NCBI GenBank assembly: GCA_964371615.1
Contig: CAYJMS010000001.1
Location: 124,001 to 188,000, forward strand
From: SpSt-333 sp964371615
GTDB taxonomy: Bacteria > Bacteroidota > Ignavibacteria > UBA10030 > UBA8401
DNA length: 64,000 nucleotides
Direction of reading: 5' to 3'
The translations under genes and the position numbers were made by a program. Within the stretch, counting starts at the first letter, position 1, and the number at the start of each line of letters is the position of its first letter. This document shows, in pieces, positions 24,249 through 32,898 of this stretch. The notes below the pieces were generated by a model. The model made no database searches. It was given only the letters and a program-made list of their open reading frames with translations, and was not told the origin of the DNA.

Positions 24249-25853
24249 TTGCGTATGAAACTGACTCGCTTATTATCCTTCCGTCTTCTCGCCGGCATCT
24301 TCATTATGATGGTCGTCGGTATCACCGCGTTGACGCTTTACCTGGCAGAAATCCAGGCGCGACGCTATACCGATTACTTTTCCAACGTTGCCATCCGTAC
24401 GAGCGATATCATCAAGCGGTCCACCCATTACAGCATGATGCTGAATCGGCGGGAGGATATTTACAACATTATCAAGACTATCGGTTCTGAACCTGGGATC
24501 GAAGGGATCAGGATCTACAATAAGCGGGGAGAAATTTCTTTTTCCACGCAGGAAAACGAAGTCGGCACTACCGCTGATCTGCAGGATCAGGCATGCGTGG
24601 CATGTCACACCACCGGCAAAAGCACCAGCGTCTCGCCGCTCAATCCCGAACTGATCCGGTACTTCCGTTCTCCAAACGGTTACCGCGTGATGGGTGTGAT
24701 TACGCCCATCAAGAACGACAAGACCTGCTCTACGCCCGATTGCCACGCACACGAGCCGTCGCAGACGATTCTCGGCGTGCTCGATGTGATGATTCCGCTG
24801 AATGAACTGGATACGAACATCGAAGAGTTCGAACGGTCGTACTATCTCGGCGGCATGTCGATCATCATACTGATCACCGGACTGTCGGGACTCTTCTTCT
24901 GGCGGACGGTGAATGTACCGGTGAAGAAACTGAAAGAAGGGACCGAAGAGGTGATGCGGGGGAATCTCGATCATACGATCGACGTGCACACGAAGGATGA
25001 ACTCGGCTCTCTCACCAAATCGTTTAATCACATGACCCGTACGCTGAAGCAGGCGCAGTTTGAACTGGAAGAACTGAATCAGACGCTCGAAAAACGGGTG
25101 CAGAAAAAGACCGAAGAACTGCGGCGCGCGCAGGCAAATCTTATTCAAGTGGAAAAAATGGTTTCGCTCGGTACGCTTGCCGCCACCGTTGCTCATGAGT
25201 TGAACAATCCTCTCGAAGGTATCCTTACCTACGCAAAACTGATCCGGAAACGGGTGCAGCAGCAGGAATTGTCGGAAGAACAAAAAGCGGAAATATCCGA
25301 CGAACTGAAGATGATCGCCGACGAAACGTCGCGGTGCGGCACTATCGTGAAAAATCTGCTCCTCTTCTCACGCCGGCAGGTGGGGGAATTTAAGGAGAAC
25401 GATCTCCGCACGATCGTCGAACAAAGTACGAAACTGGTCGATCATCATTTGAAGATGAACAACATCCGCCTCTCAACGCAGATCAACGGAGACCTGCCGC
25501 CGATTCGCTGCGACGCGGAACAGATACTGCAGGCGATGCTGGCGCTCGAAATCAATGCGGTGGAGGCGATGCCGCACGGGGGCGAACTTCGGATTGAAAT
25601 ATTCCCCCAGACACCGGAGTTTATTGTCGTACGGATCAGCGATAACGGAACCGGCATCCGGGAGGAAGACCTGCCGCATGTTTTTGAGCCGTTCTTCACC
25701 ACAAAGAAAGAGGGGAAGGGGACCGGGCTCGGCCTTGCCGTCGTATACGGCATCGTCGAACGGCACGGCGGAAAGATCACGATCGATTCGGAACACAACA
25801 AGGGAACAACGTTTACCATCACATTGCCGCGACAGATCGAAGCGACACCATAA
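24249..25853 (+). CDS. Sensor histidine kinase with extracytoplasmic CXXCH (heme c) motif
   Basis: 534 residues. TM1 about 12-32; extracytoplasmic sensor about 33-198; TM2 about 201-218; HAMP about 219-272; coiled coil; HisKA with phospho-acceptor His316 in VAHELNNPLEG; and an HATPase domain with the N box (EINAVEAM), G1 (DNGTGI) and G2 (GKGTGLGLAVV). The sensor contains a canonical heme-attachment motif CVACH (116-120) and a second CSTPDCH (160-166, C-X4-CH). A covalently bound heme sensing redox state or a gas is likely but not proven. The start is uncertain: TTG 24249 (shown) or ATG 24255. A hairpin AAAGAAAGC/GCTTTCTTT overlaps the start region. Partner of the regulator 39 bases downstream. 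Confidence 0.9.
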   Translation: MRMKLTRLLSFRLLAGIFIMMVVGITALTLYLAEIQARRYTDYFSNVAIRTSDIIKRSTHYSMMLNRREDIYNIIKTIGSEPGIEGIRIYNKRGEISFSTQENEVGTTADLQDQACVACHTTGKSTSVSPLNPELIRYFRSPNGYRVMGVITPIKNDKTCSTPDCHAHEPSQTILGVLDVMIPLNELDTNIEEFERSYYLGGMSIIILITGLSGLFFWRTVNVPVKKLKEGTEEVMRGNLDHTIDVHTKDELGSLTKSFNHMTRTLKQAQFELEELNQTLEKRVQKKTEELRRAQANLIQVEKMVSLGTLAATVAHELNNPLEGILTYAKLIRKRVQQQELSEEQKAEISDELKMIADETSRCGTIVKNLLLFSRRQVGEFKENDLRTIVEQSTKLVDHHLKMNNIRLSTQINGDLPPIRCDAEQILQAMLALEINAVEAMPHGGELRIEIFPQTPEFIVVRISDNGTGIREEDLPHVFEPFFTTKKEGKGTGLGLAVVYGIVERHGGKITIDSEHNKGTTFTITLPRQIEATP

Positions 25854-25892
25854 CCGCACGGCTGCATCATTGCCGCGCAGGAGAATCTCACC

Positions 25893-27242
25893 ATGGCAGA
25901 GAATAAGAAATACAGCATATTAATCGTTGACGACGAAGCGATCGTCCGCGAATCGCTCACGAAATGGTTCATTCAGGACGGATATAAAGTCGATGCTGCG
26001 GAGGATGCCAATGCCGCGCTGAAGAAAATGGACAAGGGACCGTGGGATGTTGTCATTCTGGATATAAAAATGCCGGGCATGAGCGGCATGGAGTTGCTGA
26101 AACGGATTCGCGAGATCGACAAATATTCCCAGGTGATCATGGCCACCGCATTCGCATCCGTCGAAACAGCGGTGACCGCATTGAAGGACGGCGCGTTCGA
26201 TTACGTCACCAAACCGATTGATCCCGACCATCTCTCCCATCTGGTCGCCAACGCCATTCAGCAAAAGGAACTCTCCGACGAAAACACCCGTCTGCGTCAG
26301 CATATCAACGAGATCTCCGGCGCCAACGAGATCGTCGGCGAAAGCCCGCAGATCAAACGGGTGATCGATCTCTCTCTCACCGTGGCGCAGACCGACACGA
26401 CCGTCATGATCCGCGGTGAAAGCGGAACGGGAAAGGAACTGATCGCCCGGACAATCCATGCCAACAGCGACCGCCGGTATTTTCCCGTCATCACCGTCAA
26501 CTGTGGCGCCGTGGCGGAAACGCTTCTCGAAAGCGAACTGTTCGGACACGAACGTGGGGCATTTACCGGCGCGCAGTACCGCCGGAAAGGGAAATTTGAA
26601 ATGGCGGACGGCGGAACGATCTTTCTGGATGAGATCGGAACGGTCAGCCCGAAAATGCAGGTGGAACTGCTGCGGGTGATCGAAACCAAACAATTTACCC
26701 GCGTCGGCGGCAACGAACCGATCTCTAGCGATTTCCGCGTGATCTGTGCGACCAACCGGAACCTGGAGGCGGCGATCAAGGACGGTTCGTTCCGCGAGGA
26801 CTTGTATTACCGGTTGAATGTCTTCAGCATCTCCATTCCGCCGCTGCGCGAACGCAGGATGGACATCCCGCAACTGGCGCAGTTCTTTGTCAGAAAATAT
26901 TCCATGGTGATGAACAAAGCGGTGGCGGATATCGCCGCAGAGGCGATGGATCTGCTGGTGCGGTACGACTGGCCCGGCAATGTGCGCGAACTGGAAAATG
27001 TTGTCGAACGGGCGATGGTGCTCGCCGATCCGCCTTCCATCCGGCCGAACGACCTGCCGTTCCAGACCGTGGCGAAACACGAGGGGCCGAAAGACGATAC
27101 GCTGTCCGCCGTGGAGCGGCAGCATGTGGAGGTGGTGCTCGGCATGACGCACTGGAACATTACACGCGCCGCGGAAATCCTCGATATCGACCGGGTGACG
27201 CTGTATAATAAGATTGCAAAGTACGGACTGAAAAAACCCTGA
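25893..27242 (+). CDS. NtrC-family sigma-54-dependent response regulator
   Basis: 449 residues. Receiver domain about 7-120 with phospho-acceptor Asp57 in VVILDIKMPG. AAA+ domain about 145-375: Walker A GESGTGKELIARTIH, the sigma-54-contacting loop ELFGHERGAFTGA, Walker B GGTIFLDEIG and the arginine-finger region LYYRLNVFSI. C-terminal Fis-type HTH (NITRAAEILDIDRVTLYNKI). With the kinase just upstream it should activate sigma-54 promoters; the obvious target is the promoter at 20609 in front of this operon, which would be autoregulation. Ends the operon. Confidence 0.95.
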   Translation: MAENKKYSILIVDDEAIVRESLTKWFIQDGYKVDAAEDANAALKKMDKGPWDVVILDIKMPGMSGMELLKRIREIDKYSQVIMATAFASVETAVTALKDGAFDYVTKPIDPDHLSHLVANAIQQKELSDENTRLRQHINEISGANEIVGESPQIKRVIDLSLTVAQTDTTVMIRGESGTGKELIARTIHANSDRRYFPVITVNCGAVAETLLESELFGHERGAFTGAQYRRKGKFEMADGGTIFLDEIGTVSPKMQVELLRVIETKQFTRVGGNEPISSDFRVICATNRNLEAAIKDGSFREDLYYRLNVFSISIPPLRERRMDIPQLAQFFVRKYSMVMNKAVADIAAEAMDLLVRYDWPGNVRELENVVERAMVLADPPSIRPNDLPFQTVAKHEGPKDDTLSAVERQHVEVVLGMTHWNITRAAEILDIDRVTLYNKIAKYGLKKP

Positions 27243-27261
27243 GGTGAGGGCAGAGAGAACA

Positions 27262-27440
27262 TTTTGTGATTTTATGATTTGATGAATTGGAATATCTTTA
27301 CTATGAAGTCTGTTATCTGATATCTGATATCTGTTGTCTGACTTCTGTATTCTGTATTCTGTATTCAGTATTCTGTCTTCTGATATCTGGCATCTGACTA
27401 CTGAATTCTGTCTTCAGTATTCTGTCTTCCGTCTTCATTT
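27262..27440. repeat. CTGATATCTGTTATCTG / TTCTGTATTCTG degenerate tract
   Basis: About 180 bases of near-tandem 7-10 base words (tctgtattctg, tctgatatctg, tctgtcttc, tctgacttc) between the sigma-54 operon and the archaemetzincin gene. It contains no coding potential and no stable dyad. Related words occur near 5,095 and 28,170. Confidence 0.7.
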
Positions 27441-27457
27441 ATTTTTTATATAACTGA

Positions 27458-27991
27458 ATGATCACTCCCATCCGCCTTGTGCCGCTGCAACCGGTTTCGG
27501 ACGAGATTGTGCAGGCGCTGGTCACCCCGATCGCCTCTGTCTTTCGTACGGACGTCAGTATCGAGCAACCGATGCATGGAGTCATCAATGCAGTGTATGA
27601 CCTCTCGCGCGGACAATACAATTCCACCGACCTTATCAGGATTCTGATTCAGCAATACGGCGATGTGCCGACAAAAGTGCTCGGCATCGTCTCGGTCGAT
27701 CTTTTTGTTCCGATCCTGACCTATGTCTTCGGCGAGGCGCAACTGGACGGCACAACAGGGGTGATGTCCACCTACCGGCTGGATGACGCGGTGTACGGCC
27801 TGCAGCCGGATCCCGTATTGATGTTCGAGCGCTGTCTGAAAGAATCGGTGCACGAACTGGGACATACCTACGGTCTGTATCATTGCAAGAATTTTGACTG
27901 CGCTATGCACGCCTCCACCACCGTGGACGATATCGACCTGAAAGGAGCGGGGCTCTGCGACGCCTGCATGCAGCAAATCGGCGCGGCATAA
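27458..27991 (+). CDS. amzA: Archaemetzincin-family zinc metalloprotease
   Basis: 177 residues. The extended archaemetzincin zinc site is complete: His132, Glu133, His136 and His142 in VHELGHTYGLYHC, followed by the family's four cysteines Cys143, Cys148, Cys167 and Cys170 (HCKNFDCAM ... CDAC), expected to bind a second zinc. The fold begins with IRLVPLQPVSDEIVQAL. No signal peptide, so cytoplasmic. Native substrates of the family are unknown. It stands alone between two repeat-filled intervals. Common in archaea and present in scattered bacteria. Confidence 0.93.
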   Translation: MITPIRLVPLQPVSDEIVQALVTPIASVFRTDVSIEQPMHGVINAVYDLSRGQYNSTDLIRILIQQYGDVPTKVLGIVSVDLFVPILTYVFGEAQLDGTTGVMSTYRLDDAVYGLQPDPVLMFERCLKESVHELGHTYGLYHCKNFDCAMHASTTVDDIDLKGAGLCDACMQQIGAA

Positions 27992-28458
27992 TTGCAAACA
28001 TCTCACGCAAAGACGCAAAGGAAAAAATAAAAAAATAAAGTAATTAGGAATCGGGAATTAGGAATTGCCCGCCCGCCGTGCTTTACCTTTTGGCGGGGTC
28101 ATCAATCAATAGTCATTGGTCATTGCTCGCCCGCTATGCTTCATATTTAGGCGGGGTAATCAACATTATACTGTCTGAAATCTGAATACTGATATCTGTT
28201 ATCCGACCTCTGTCATCTGTCTTGCATTCATAATTCACCCTTCATACATCATCCTTAAACATAAATTCTGTAATCTTGCAATCTTGATATTTTGCAATTA
28301 TATAATCGGTTTATGATTATTAACCACCAAATCACCAAATTGGTGTATCGAGAACCTCCGGTTCGCAGTTTTAATCTACAACTTTTCAAATCTAACAACC
28401 CCGAAGGGGTGACAGAAAAAGTTTTTTTGTATCTTGTCTATAACAAGGATTTTCTCAT
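27992..28458. other. Gene-free interval rich in short repeats
   Basis: 467 bases. It contains: a ctcacgcaaagacgcaaagg element (near 28,000), aattaggaatcgggaatt words, two CCCGCC...GGCGGG dyads (28072-28097 and 28130-28155), ctgatatctgttatc words, a GAACCTCCGGTTC dyad (28352-28364), and an AAGGA ribosome site for the next gene. No ORF worth reporting. Confidence 0.7.
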
Positions 28459-28971
28459 ATGACGAAACCGATCGCTCTGACATTCGTTTTTTTCTTTCTC
28501 GCCCCGTCCGTGCACTACGCGCAGGAACTGAATTACGACACAAAAACAATGGAACAGGTCATCCGCACGGCGTCGTTTGAATTCTGCAACGAGTATTTCT
28601 ACCGGGACGAACCGGCGTGGAAATCGCGCGTCATCTCGTTTACCGGGTACATGGTGGAGAAACCTGCGATCGGAAAAAATGTGCAGCAGTACATCCAGCT
28701 GCGGGGAAACGGAGTCAATGGTCCGGTCAGCGTTATCGCACAGTACGACATCAAACTGCCGGTCCGGAAGGTCTATGACAACGACGTGCCGATCGTCACG
28801 ACGGGTCAGCACCTGCGCTTTCTTGCGGAGATCAAGCGGGCGGAGAATTTTATCACCGTTTCCGGCGTCTGGGTCTATCTGCCCGTGGTGCAGCTGCTGG
28901 CGATCTATCAGCAGGACGATGCGAATATGCAGCATCCGCTGTGGGTGAGTAAGGAATTCTTGAGGAAATAA
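28459..28971 (+). CDS. Secreted hypothetical protein
   Basis: 170 residues with a clear signal peptide (MTKPIALTFVFFFLAPSVHYAQ). The mature part begins ELNYDTKTMEQVIRTASFEF and contains alternating strands (SRVISFTGYMVEKPA, GPVSVIAQYDIKLPV, HLRFLAEIKRAENFITVSGV) that could form an OB-like barrel; this is only an impression. No T9SS sorting signal, lipobox or transmembrane helix follows. I do not recognise the family. An AAGGA site precedes the ATG. Monocistronic, with a probable terminator 120 bases downstream. Confidence 0.7.
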   Translation: MTKPIALTFVFFFLAPSVHYAQELNYDTKTMEQVIRTASFEFCNEYFYRDEPAWKSRVISFTGYMVEKPAIGKNVQQYIQLRGNGVNGPVSVIAQYDIKLPVRKVYDNDVPIVTTGQHLRFLAEIKRAENFITVSGVWVYLPVVQLLAIYQQDDANMQHPLWVSKEFLRK

Positions 28972-29044
28972 AGGCGGCGTGTTGACATCGGTTGGCATGC
29001 GCAGTACATTAAAGCCATCTTCATCCGGTTTCTTGTGAAGCCGT

Positions 29045-29066
29045 CGTTGATCCCATGGGATCAACG
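29045..29066. repeat. Perfect 22-bp palindrome
   Basis: CGTTGATCCCA followed immediately by its exact reverse complement (no loop). It has no T-run, so it is not a typical terminator; it could be a dimeric protein-binding site or a repeat remnant. Confidence 0.6.
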
Positions 29067-29091
29067 TTTCTGGATGAGGTGAAAAATAAAC

Positions 29092-29123
29092 AGCGCAGTG
29101 GGTGACACCATCTGCGCTTTTTT
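29092..29123 (+). terminator. Terminator for the secreted hypothetical protein gene
   Basis: AGCGCAG/CTGCGCT stem with an inner GGT/ACC pairing, followed by TTTTTTAT. Confidence 0.7.
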
Positions 29124-29360
29124 ATAATCTCACGCAAAGCCGCAAAGGAAAAAGTAAAAAATATAAAGTAATTAGGAATCAGGAATTTGGAATTGGAATT
29201 CTAAAATTGTTGTTTGTCATCTGTTGTATATTGATGAATTCATAATTCATCAATTATCATTACAGTAAAATCTTGTAATCCTGCAATCTTGTAATTTTGC
29301 AATGATATAATTGTTTTATTACTCTCAACAACTCAACGACTCACAAACTCAAATACTTCA

Positions 29361-29387
29361 AAAAAAAGGCCGGTGAAGACACCGGCC
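29361..29387 (-). terminator. Terminator for the minus-strand T9SS gene
   Basis: Read on the minus strand: GGCCGGTG-tctt-CACCGGCC followed by TTTTTTT. It lies 32 bases past the stop codon of the gene ending at 29419. Confidence 0.85.
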
Positions 29388-29418
29388 CTACATCCTTCTC
29401 AAACACTCAATTACTCAA

Positions 29419-30750
29419 CTACTTCACCAACAACATTTTTTTCGTTGCACTGAAGTTTTGTGTTCGCAAAGTATAGAAATACATCCCGCTCGGCAATTGC
29501 GACGCATCGAACTTCGCAATCTTTGCACCTGCATCCTGCATTCCATTTACAAGAGTAGCAACCTCTTTTCCAAGCATGTCATAGATCTTTAACGATACTT
29601 GGCCGGCAACAGGCAACGTATAGCTAATTGATGTTGCGGGATTGAACGGATTCGGATGGTTTTGCATCAATGCAAACTCAGCGGGCGCAGCAATTGTTAC
29701 CTCTACCTGATTGCTGTACTCGAACGATCCGTCTCGGTCGATCTGTTTCAAGCGATACGCAACGGTTCCGCCTGCCGAGCCATCCACAAAACTGTAAGAC
29801 TTCGGTGCGTTGGTAGTTCCATGGCCTTCAATAAAACCAATTTTGTTCCATTGACGCATTGATTCATCGGCTGATTGATTCAATGATCCGATGGACCGAT
29901 GATTTATTTCACTTCTTTCCACTTCAAATCCATAGTTGTTCGTTTCCGACGCCGTCTTCCATGCCAGTTCAACTCCGCGGCCATTGGCAACAGCGGTGAA
30001 TGATGTCAGTTCAACGGGTAAAGTTGCGGTCGGCCAATCAATCGCAATCGTAATCTCATCCATTTCTAAATCTGGTGTTTCAGCGGCACTATCTTGACGT
30101 AATAATACTCTTGCAACACTTGTCAGATCAGTATCAGCGCTTGTTGAGGTCAAATCGGCAGCCGGTGCACTTCCTTGTCCAAGGGCTGGATTTATCCACA
30201 AACTTGAAACATCATCAGTAGTTGTTCCAGAATTGAATTGGTATGATACTACGATGAAATAAGTTGTGTTAATGTCCATTGTTGTTCCGGACCAAACAAC
30301 ATTTGCGACAGTTGTTCGCTTTGATACGCCAATATTGTAACCCGATCCATCAAGCCGAAGCCACACAGTAGATCCAAATGTAGTTGTCGATGCATCCTGG
30401 ATAAATGTCGTTACATACCCACCAGTGCCATCCAATGATCCTAAACTAGTTACGTTTAAAAGAAAAGAATAATAAACAGTTCCGGTAGTTTGTGATGTAA
30501 ATGCTCTCCAGTAGTCAGTTCCTGTGCTTCCGAATGCTACTTTGTTTCCAGCAGGTGTTACCCCCGGATATGACAAACTACCATTTGTAATCAATATGCT
30601 ATCTCCGGTATTCACTTTGTTCCAAAGATTACTTTGTAGTGCAAGACCATTTGTTGCATGATCGGTGTAATTGAATTGTTCTACCAATAGTTGTGCATTC
30701 GCACCGATTGCAAAAAACAAGACCATAACTGCAAGTAAGGCTTTTTTCAT
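29419..30750 (-). CDS. Secreted T9SS-sorted protein, shared C-terminal cassette
   Basis: 443 residues. Signal peptide MKKALLAVMVLFFAIGANAQ. Residues ~20-250 look like a jelly-roll/lectin-like beta sandwich (TGTVYYSFLLNVTSLGS, GSGYNIGVSKRTT, DLEMDEITIAIDWP). From ~250 there is a cassette also found in the next two T9SS genes: LPVELTSFTAVANGRGVELA, YGFEVERSE, YRLKQIDRDGSFEYSN, then the sorting domain NHPNPFNPATSISYTLP ... KKMLLVK. I start at ATG 30750 behind AAAGGA; GTG 30753 is equally possible. Compared with its relatives it has ~19 extra residues inside the cassette. Ligand unknown. Confidence 0.82.
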   Translation of the reverse strand: MKKALLAVMVLFFAIGANAQLLVEQFNYTDHATNGLALQSNLWNKVNTGDSILITNGSLSYPGVTPAGNKVAFGSTGTDYWRAFTSQTTGTVYYSFLLNVTSLGSLDGTGGYVTTFIQDASTTTFGSTVWLRLDGSGYNIGVSKRTTVANVVWSGTTMDINTTYFIVVSYQFNSGTTTDDVSSLWINPALGQGSAPAADLTSTSADTDLTSVARVLLRQDSAAETPDLEMDEITIAIDWPTATLPVELTSFTAVANGRGVELAWKTASETNNYGFEVERSEINHRSIGSLNQSADESMRQWNKIGFIEGHGTTNAPKSYSFVDGSAGGTVAYRLKQIDRDGSFEYSNQVEVTIAAPAEFALMQNHPNPFNPATSISYTLPVAGQVSLKIYDMLGKEVATLVNGMQDAGAKIAKFDASQLPSGMYFYTLRTQNFSATKKMLLVK

Positions 30751-30753
30751 CAC

Positions 30754-31330
30754 GGTGGTCCTTTCAAATTGATTGAAAATAGGTGAGTTGTTTAATGGGC
30801 TTTTCTATGCGTAATATGAGGTATTTTTGTACTTTCAGCAAGCGAAATAAATGTAAAATTACTGTTATTAAATAGCGGTGAATATTGTGTTCCCGTTATC
30901 GAGGACGATTGTTACTCAATCATTTAAAACCGTAATAAGCACACACTGGAAATAATATAAAATTGCAAAAGACTATAGAGTCTTCATTATTTGATGATCA
31001 TACCCATATTATTTACAACATTTTCAATTTTTTGCCTTTCCACTTTGTTTAACCCCCTAACAAATACTTTTACTATACCGCTACGCACTTTCCCTTGACT
31101 ATTACATAATAACATGTGATATTCAACATAACAAGGGGCTCAATTATATATCTTCTTTCCTGTTGAAACCACAATTACCTTTCTCATAAGTTAGCACATA
31201 CAAGAAAAGTTTGAGATCCCTAAACGAATTGTAGGCATTTGCATCCCGATTTTAAACACATCAGATCCAAAAAAAAGAATAATATCTCACAATTCACAAT
31301 TTTCATTCAATTACCATAGAAGGTACATCT
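30754..31330. other. AT-rich divergent interval with a possible decayed gene
   Basis: 577 bases between divergent T9SS genes, clearly more AT-rich than the flanking regions. Apart from the putative broken small gene at 30987-31187 I see no feature; promoters for both flanking genes must lie here but no convincing -35/-10 pair stands out (a weak ttgact...tgatat pair is at ~31094). Confidence 0.55.
30987..31187 (-). pseudogene. Possible disrupted small gene (in-frame TGA)
   Basis: On the minus strand a frame starts at 31187 (MRKVIVVSTGKKIYN), meets TGA at 31142-31140, and continues in the same frame through APCYVEYHMLLCNSQGKVRS, then GIVKVFVRGLNKVERQKIEN and VVNNMGMIIK to TAA at 30987. The amino-acid texture on both sides of the TGA looks protein-like (charged/hydrophobic alternation, sensible codons). 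It could be a ~66-residue gene broken by one stop, or the downstream 42-residue ATG frame alone (31115-30987). No ribosome site and no family recognised, so it may be chance in AT-rich DNA. Confidence 0.3.
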
Positions 31331-32890
31331 ATGAAACGTTTGATGATAATAATTTTCTTGTGTGTCGTTTCTATCCCAACATTTAGTCAGTTTGCAACCG
31401 TTTGGAAAAAAACAAGCGGAGATGCAAATCTTCCTGCGTGGTTTACCGCAAGTAACAACAATGTTCGCAATTTGGCTTACGGAAACAATCACATCTATTT
31501 AGTTCAACGTAACTCCGGAGCAACGGTGAAAATTGTTAGTCCATCCGATGGATCGGATGTCGGTGAGTTAAACAATGGATCTGGCGTCATTTCTGGCGGG
31601 ACATTTATTCTCAACGACGTAGAAGTTTCATCAAATGGTGAAATATTTGCATGTAATTTGACATCAAATGCTTCCACGAGTGCATTTAAAATCTACAGGT
31701 GGACAAGCGAAGGGGGAACACCGACAAATGTAATATCGTATACCGGTCTTGCAACGAGAATGGGTGATTTTATCACAGTTGTAGGATCGACTGCCGATAA
31801 TTCTGCAATAATTTATGCTCCATCCGCGGTGTCTACCAGTGTTATTAAATTCACGACAACAGACAATGGAGCATCATGGACCGCTTCTACGATAACATTA
31901 AGTGATGTCGCAATGGGAAGTGGACCTTCCGTCTATCCTGTGAGCAATTCGTCATCAGCAAATTTCTTCGTGAAATCGAGTGGACAAAATATTAAAGAAT
32001 ACTCAAGTGCCGGAACATTACAGGCAACTTTATCCGGTGGGATTATTGCAACGGGAAATATTGATGTTGCCTACTTTGAAAGTGGAGCAAATAAGTTAGT
32101 TGCTACTGTAAAATTTGGATCCACTGCAACTGATAACCTTCTCAATCTAGCCGACGTAACATCAGGCACTGCTACCGCTACATTGTATGGCAGTTCTGTA
32201 TCATTAGGAACCTATAACAATGCGGCAAATGGCGGGAATTGTGCAGTGAAGAATAATGGCAATGGTTCATTCGATATTTTCTTTGTTTCACCGGGAAATG
32301 GTTTTGCATGTGTACGTACAAATGCTGCTCCGTTACCGGTTGAACTCACTTCTTTCACGGCAATCGTAAATGGGAGAAATGTTAAACTGGTATGGAATAC
32401 TGCCTCGGAATTGAACAATTTTGGCTTTGAAATCGAACGGGCTACCATTAATACCTGGAATAAAATCGGATTTGTGGAGGGAGCAGGAAATAGTAATACT
32501 CCGCGTTCATATGCTTTTGTGGACGGCTTCGCGCAAGGTGTGGCTCAATATCGACTGAAACAGATTGATCGGGATGGATCATTTGAGTATAGCAGCATTG
32601 TTGAAGCAAATATTGCACTATCAGCAAATGACCTCACATTAGCGCAAAACTATCCCAATCCGTTTAATCCCACCACAAATATATCGTTTGTAATGCCAAC
32701 TCAAACCAAAGCGACCGTGAAAGTATACAATAGTATAGGCCAAACGGTTGCAATTATGTTTGATGGAATTGCTCAAGAGGGACTGAACATAGTAACATTC
32801 GATGCGTCGAGTATACCTAGCGGTATTTACTTCTATACTCTGCAATCTGGAAACTCTATTGAGACAAAGAAAATGATGTTGATTAAATAA
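31331..32890 (+). CDS. Secreted T9SS-sorted protein, AT-rich gene
   Basis: 519 residues. Signal peptide MKRLMIIIFLCVVSIPTFSQ. The region ~25-330 has repeated short beta motifs (YGNNHIYLVQRNSG, DGSDVGELNNGSGV, ILNDVEVSSNGEIFACN) consistent with a beta-propeller. Residues ~335-430 form the shared cassette (LPVELTSFTAIVNGRNVKLV, FVEGAGNSNTPRSYAFVDG, YRLKQIDRDGSFEYSS), followed by the sorting domain NYPNPFNPTTNISFVMP ... KKMMLIK. The whole gene is more AT-rich than the genes before 29 kb and after 35 kb. An AGAAGG-like ribosome site precedes the ATG. A good terminator follows. Confidence 0.82.
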   Translation: MKRLMIIIFLCVVSIPTFSQFATVWKKTSGDANLPAWFTASNNNVRNLAYGNNHIYLVQRNSGATVKIVSPSDGSDVGELNNGSGVISGGTFILNDVEVSSNGEIFACNLTSNASTSAFKIYRWTSEGGTPTNVISYTGLATRMGDFITVVGSTADNSAIIYAPSAVSTSVIKFTTTDNGASWTASTITLSDVAMGSGPSVYPVSNSSSANFFVKSSGQNIKEYSSAGTLQATLSGGIIATGNIDVAYFESGANKLVATVKFGSTATDNLLNLADVTSGTATATLYGSSVSLGTYNNAANGGNCAVKNNGNGSFDIFFVSPGNGFACVRTNAAPLPVELTSFTAIVNGRNVKLVWNTASELNNFGFEIERATINTWNKIGFVEGAGNSNTPRSYAFVDGFAQGVAQYRLKQIDRDGSFEYSSIVEANIALSANDLTLAQNYPNPFNPTTNISFVMPTQTKATVKVYNSIGQTVAIMFDGIAQEGLNIVTFDASSIPSGIYFYTLQSGNSIETKKMMLIK

Positions 32891-32898
32891 TTCATTTA

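Larger units (their letters stand above)
28972..29418. other. Gene-free interval between convergent genes
   Basis: 447 bases. It holds a 22-base perfect palindrome, a forward terminator, a ctcacgcaaagccgcaaagg element, aattaggaatcaggaattt words, actcaacgactc words and a reverse terminator for the T9SS gene on the minus strand. No coding capacity. Confidence 0.7.

Noticed and set aside
25920..27152. 410-codon open frame opposite the NtrC-type regulator
   Set aside because: The plus strand has every regulator motif in place. The antisense product is unstructured-looking and His/Arg-rich.
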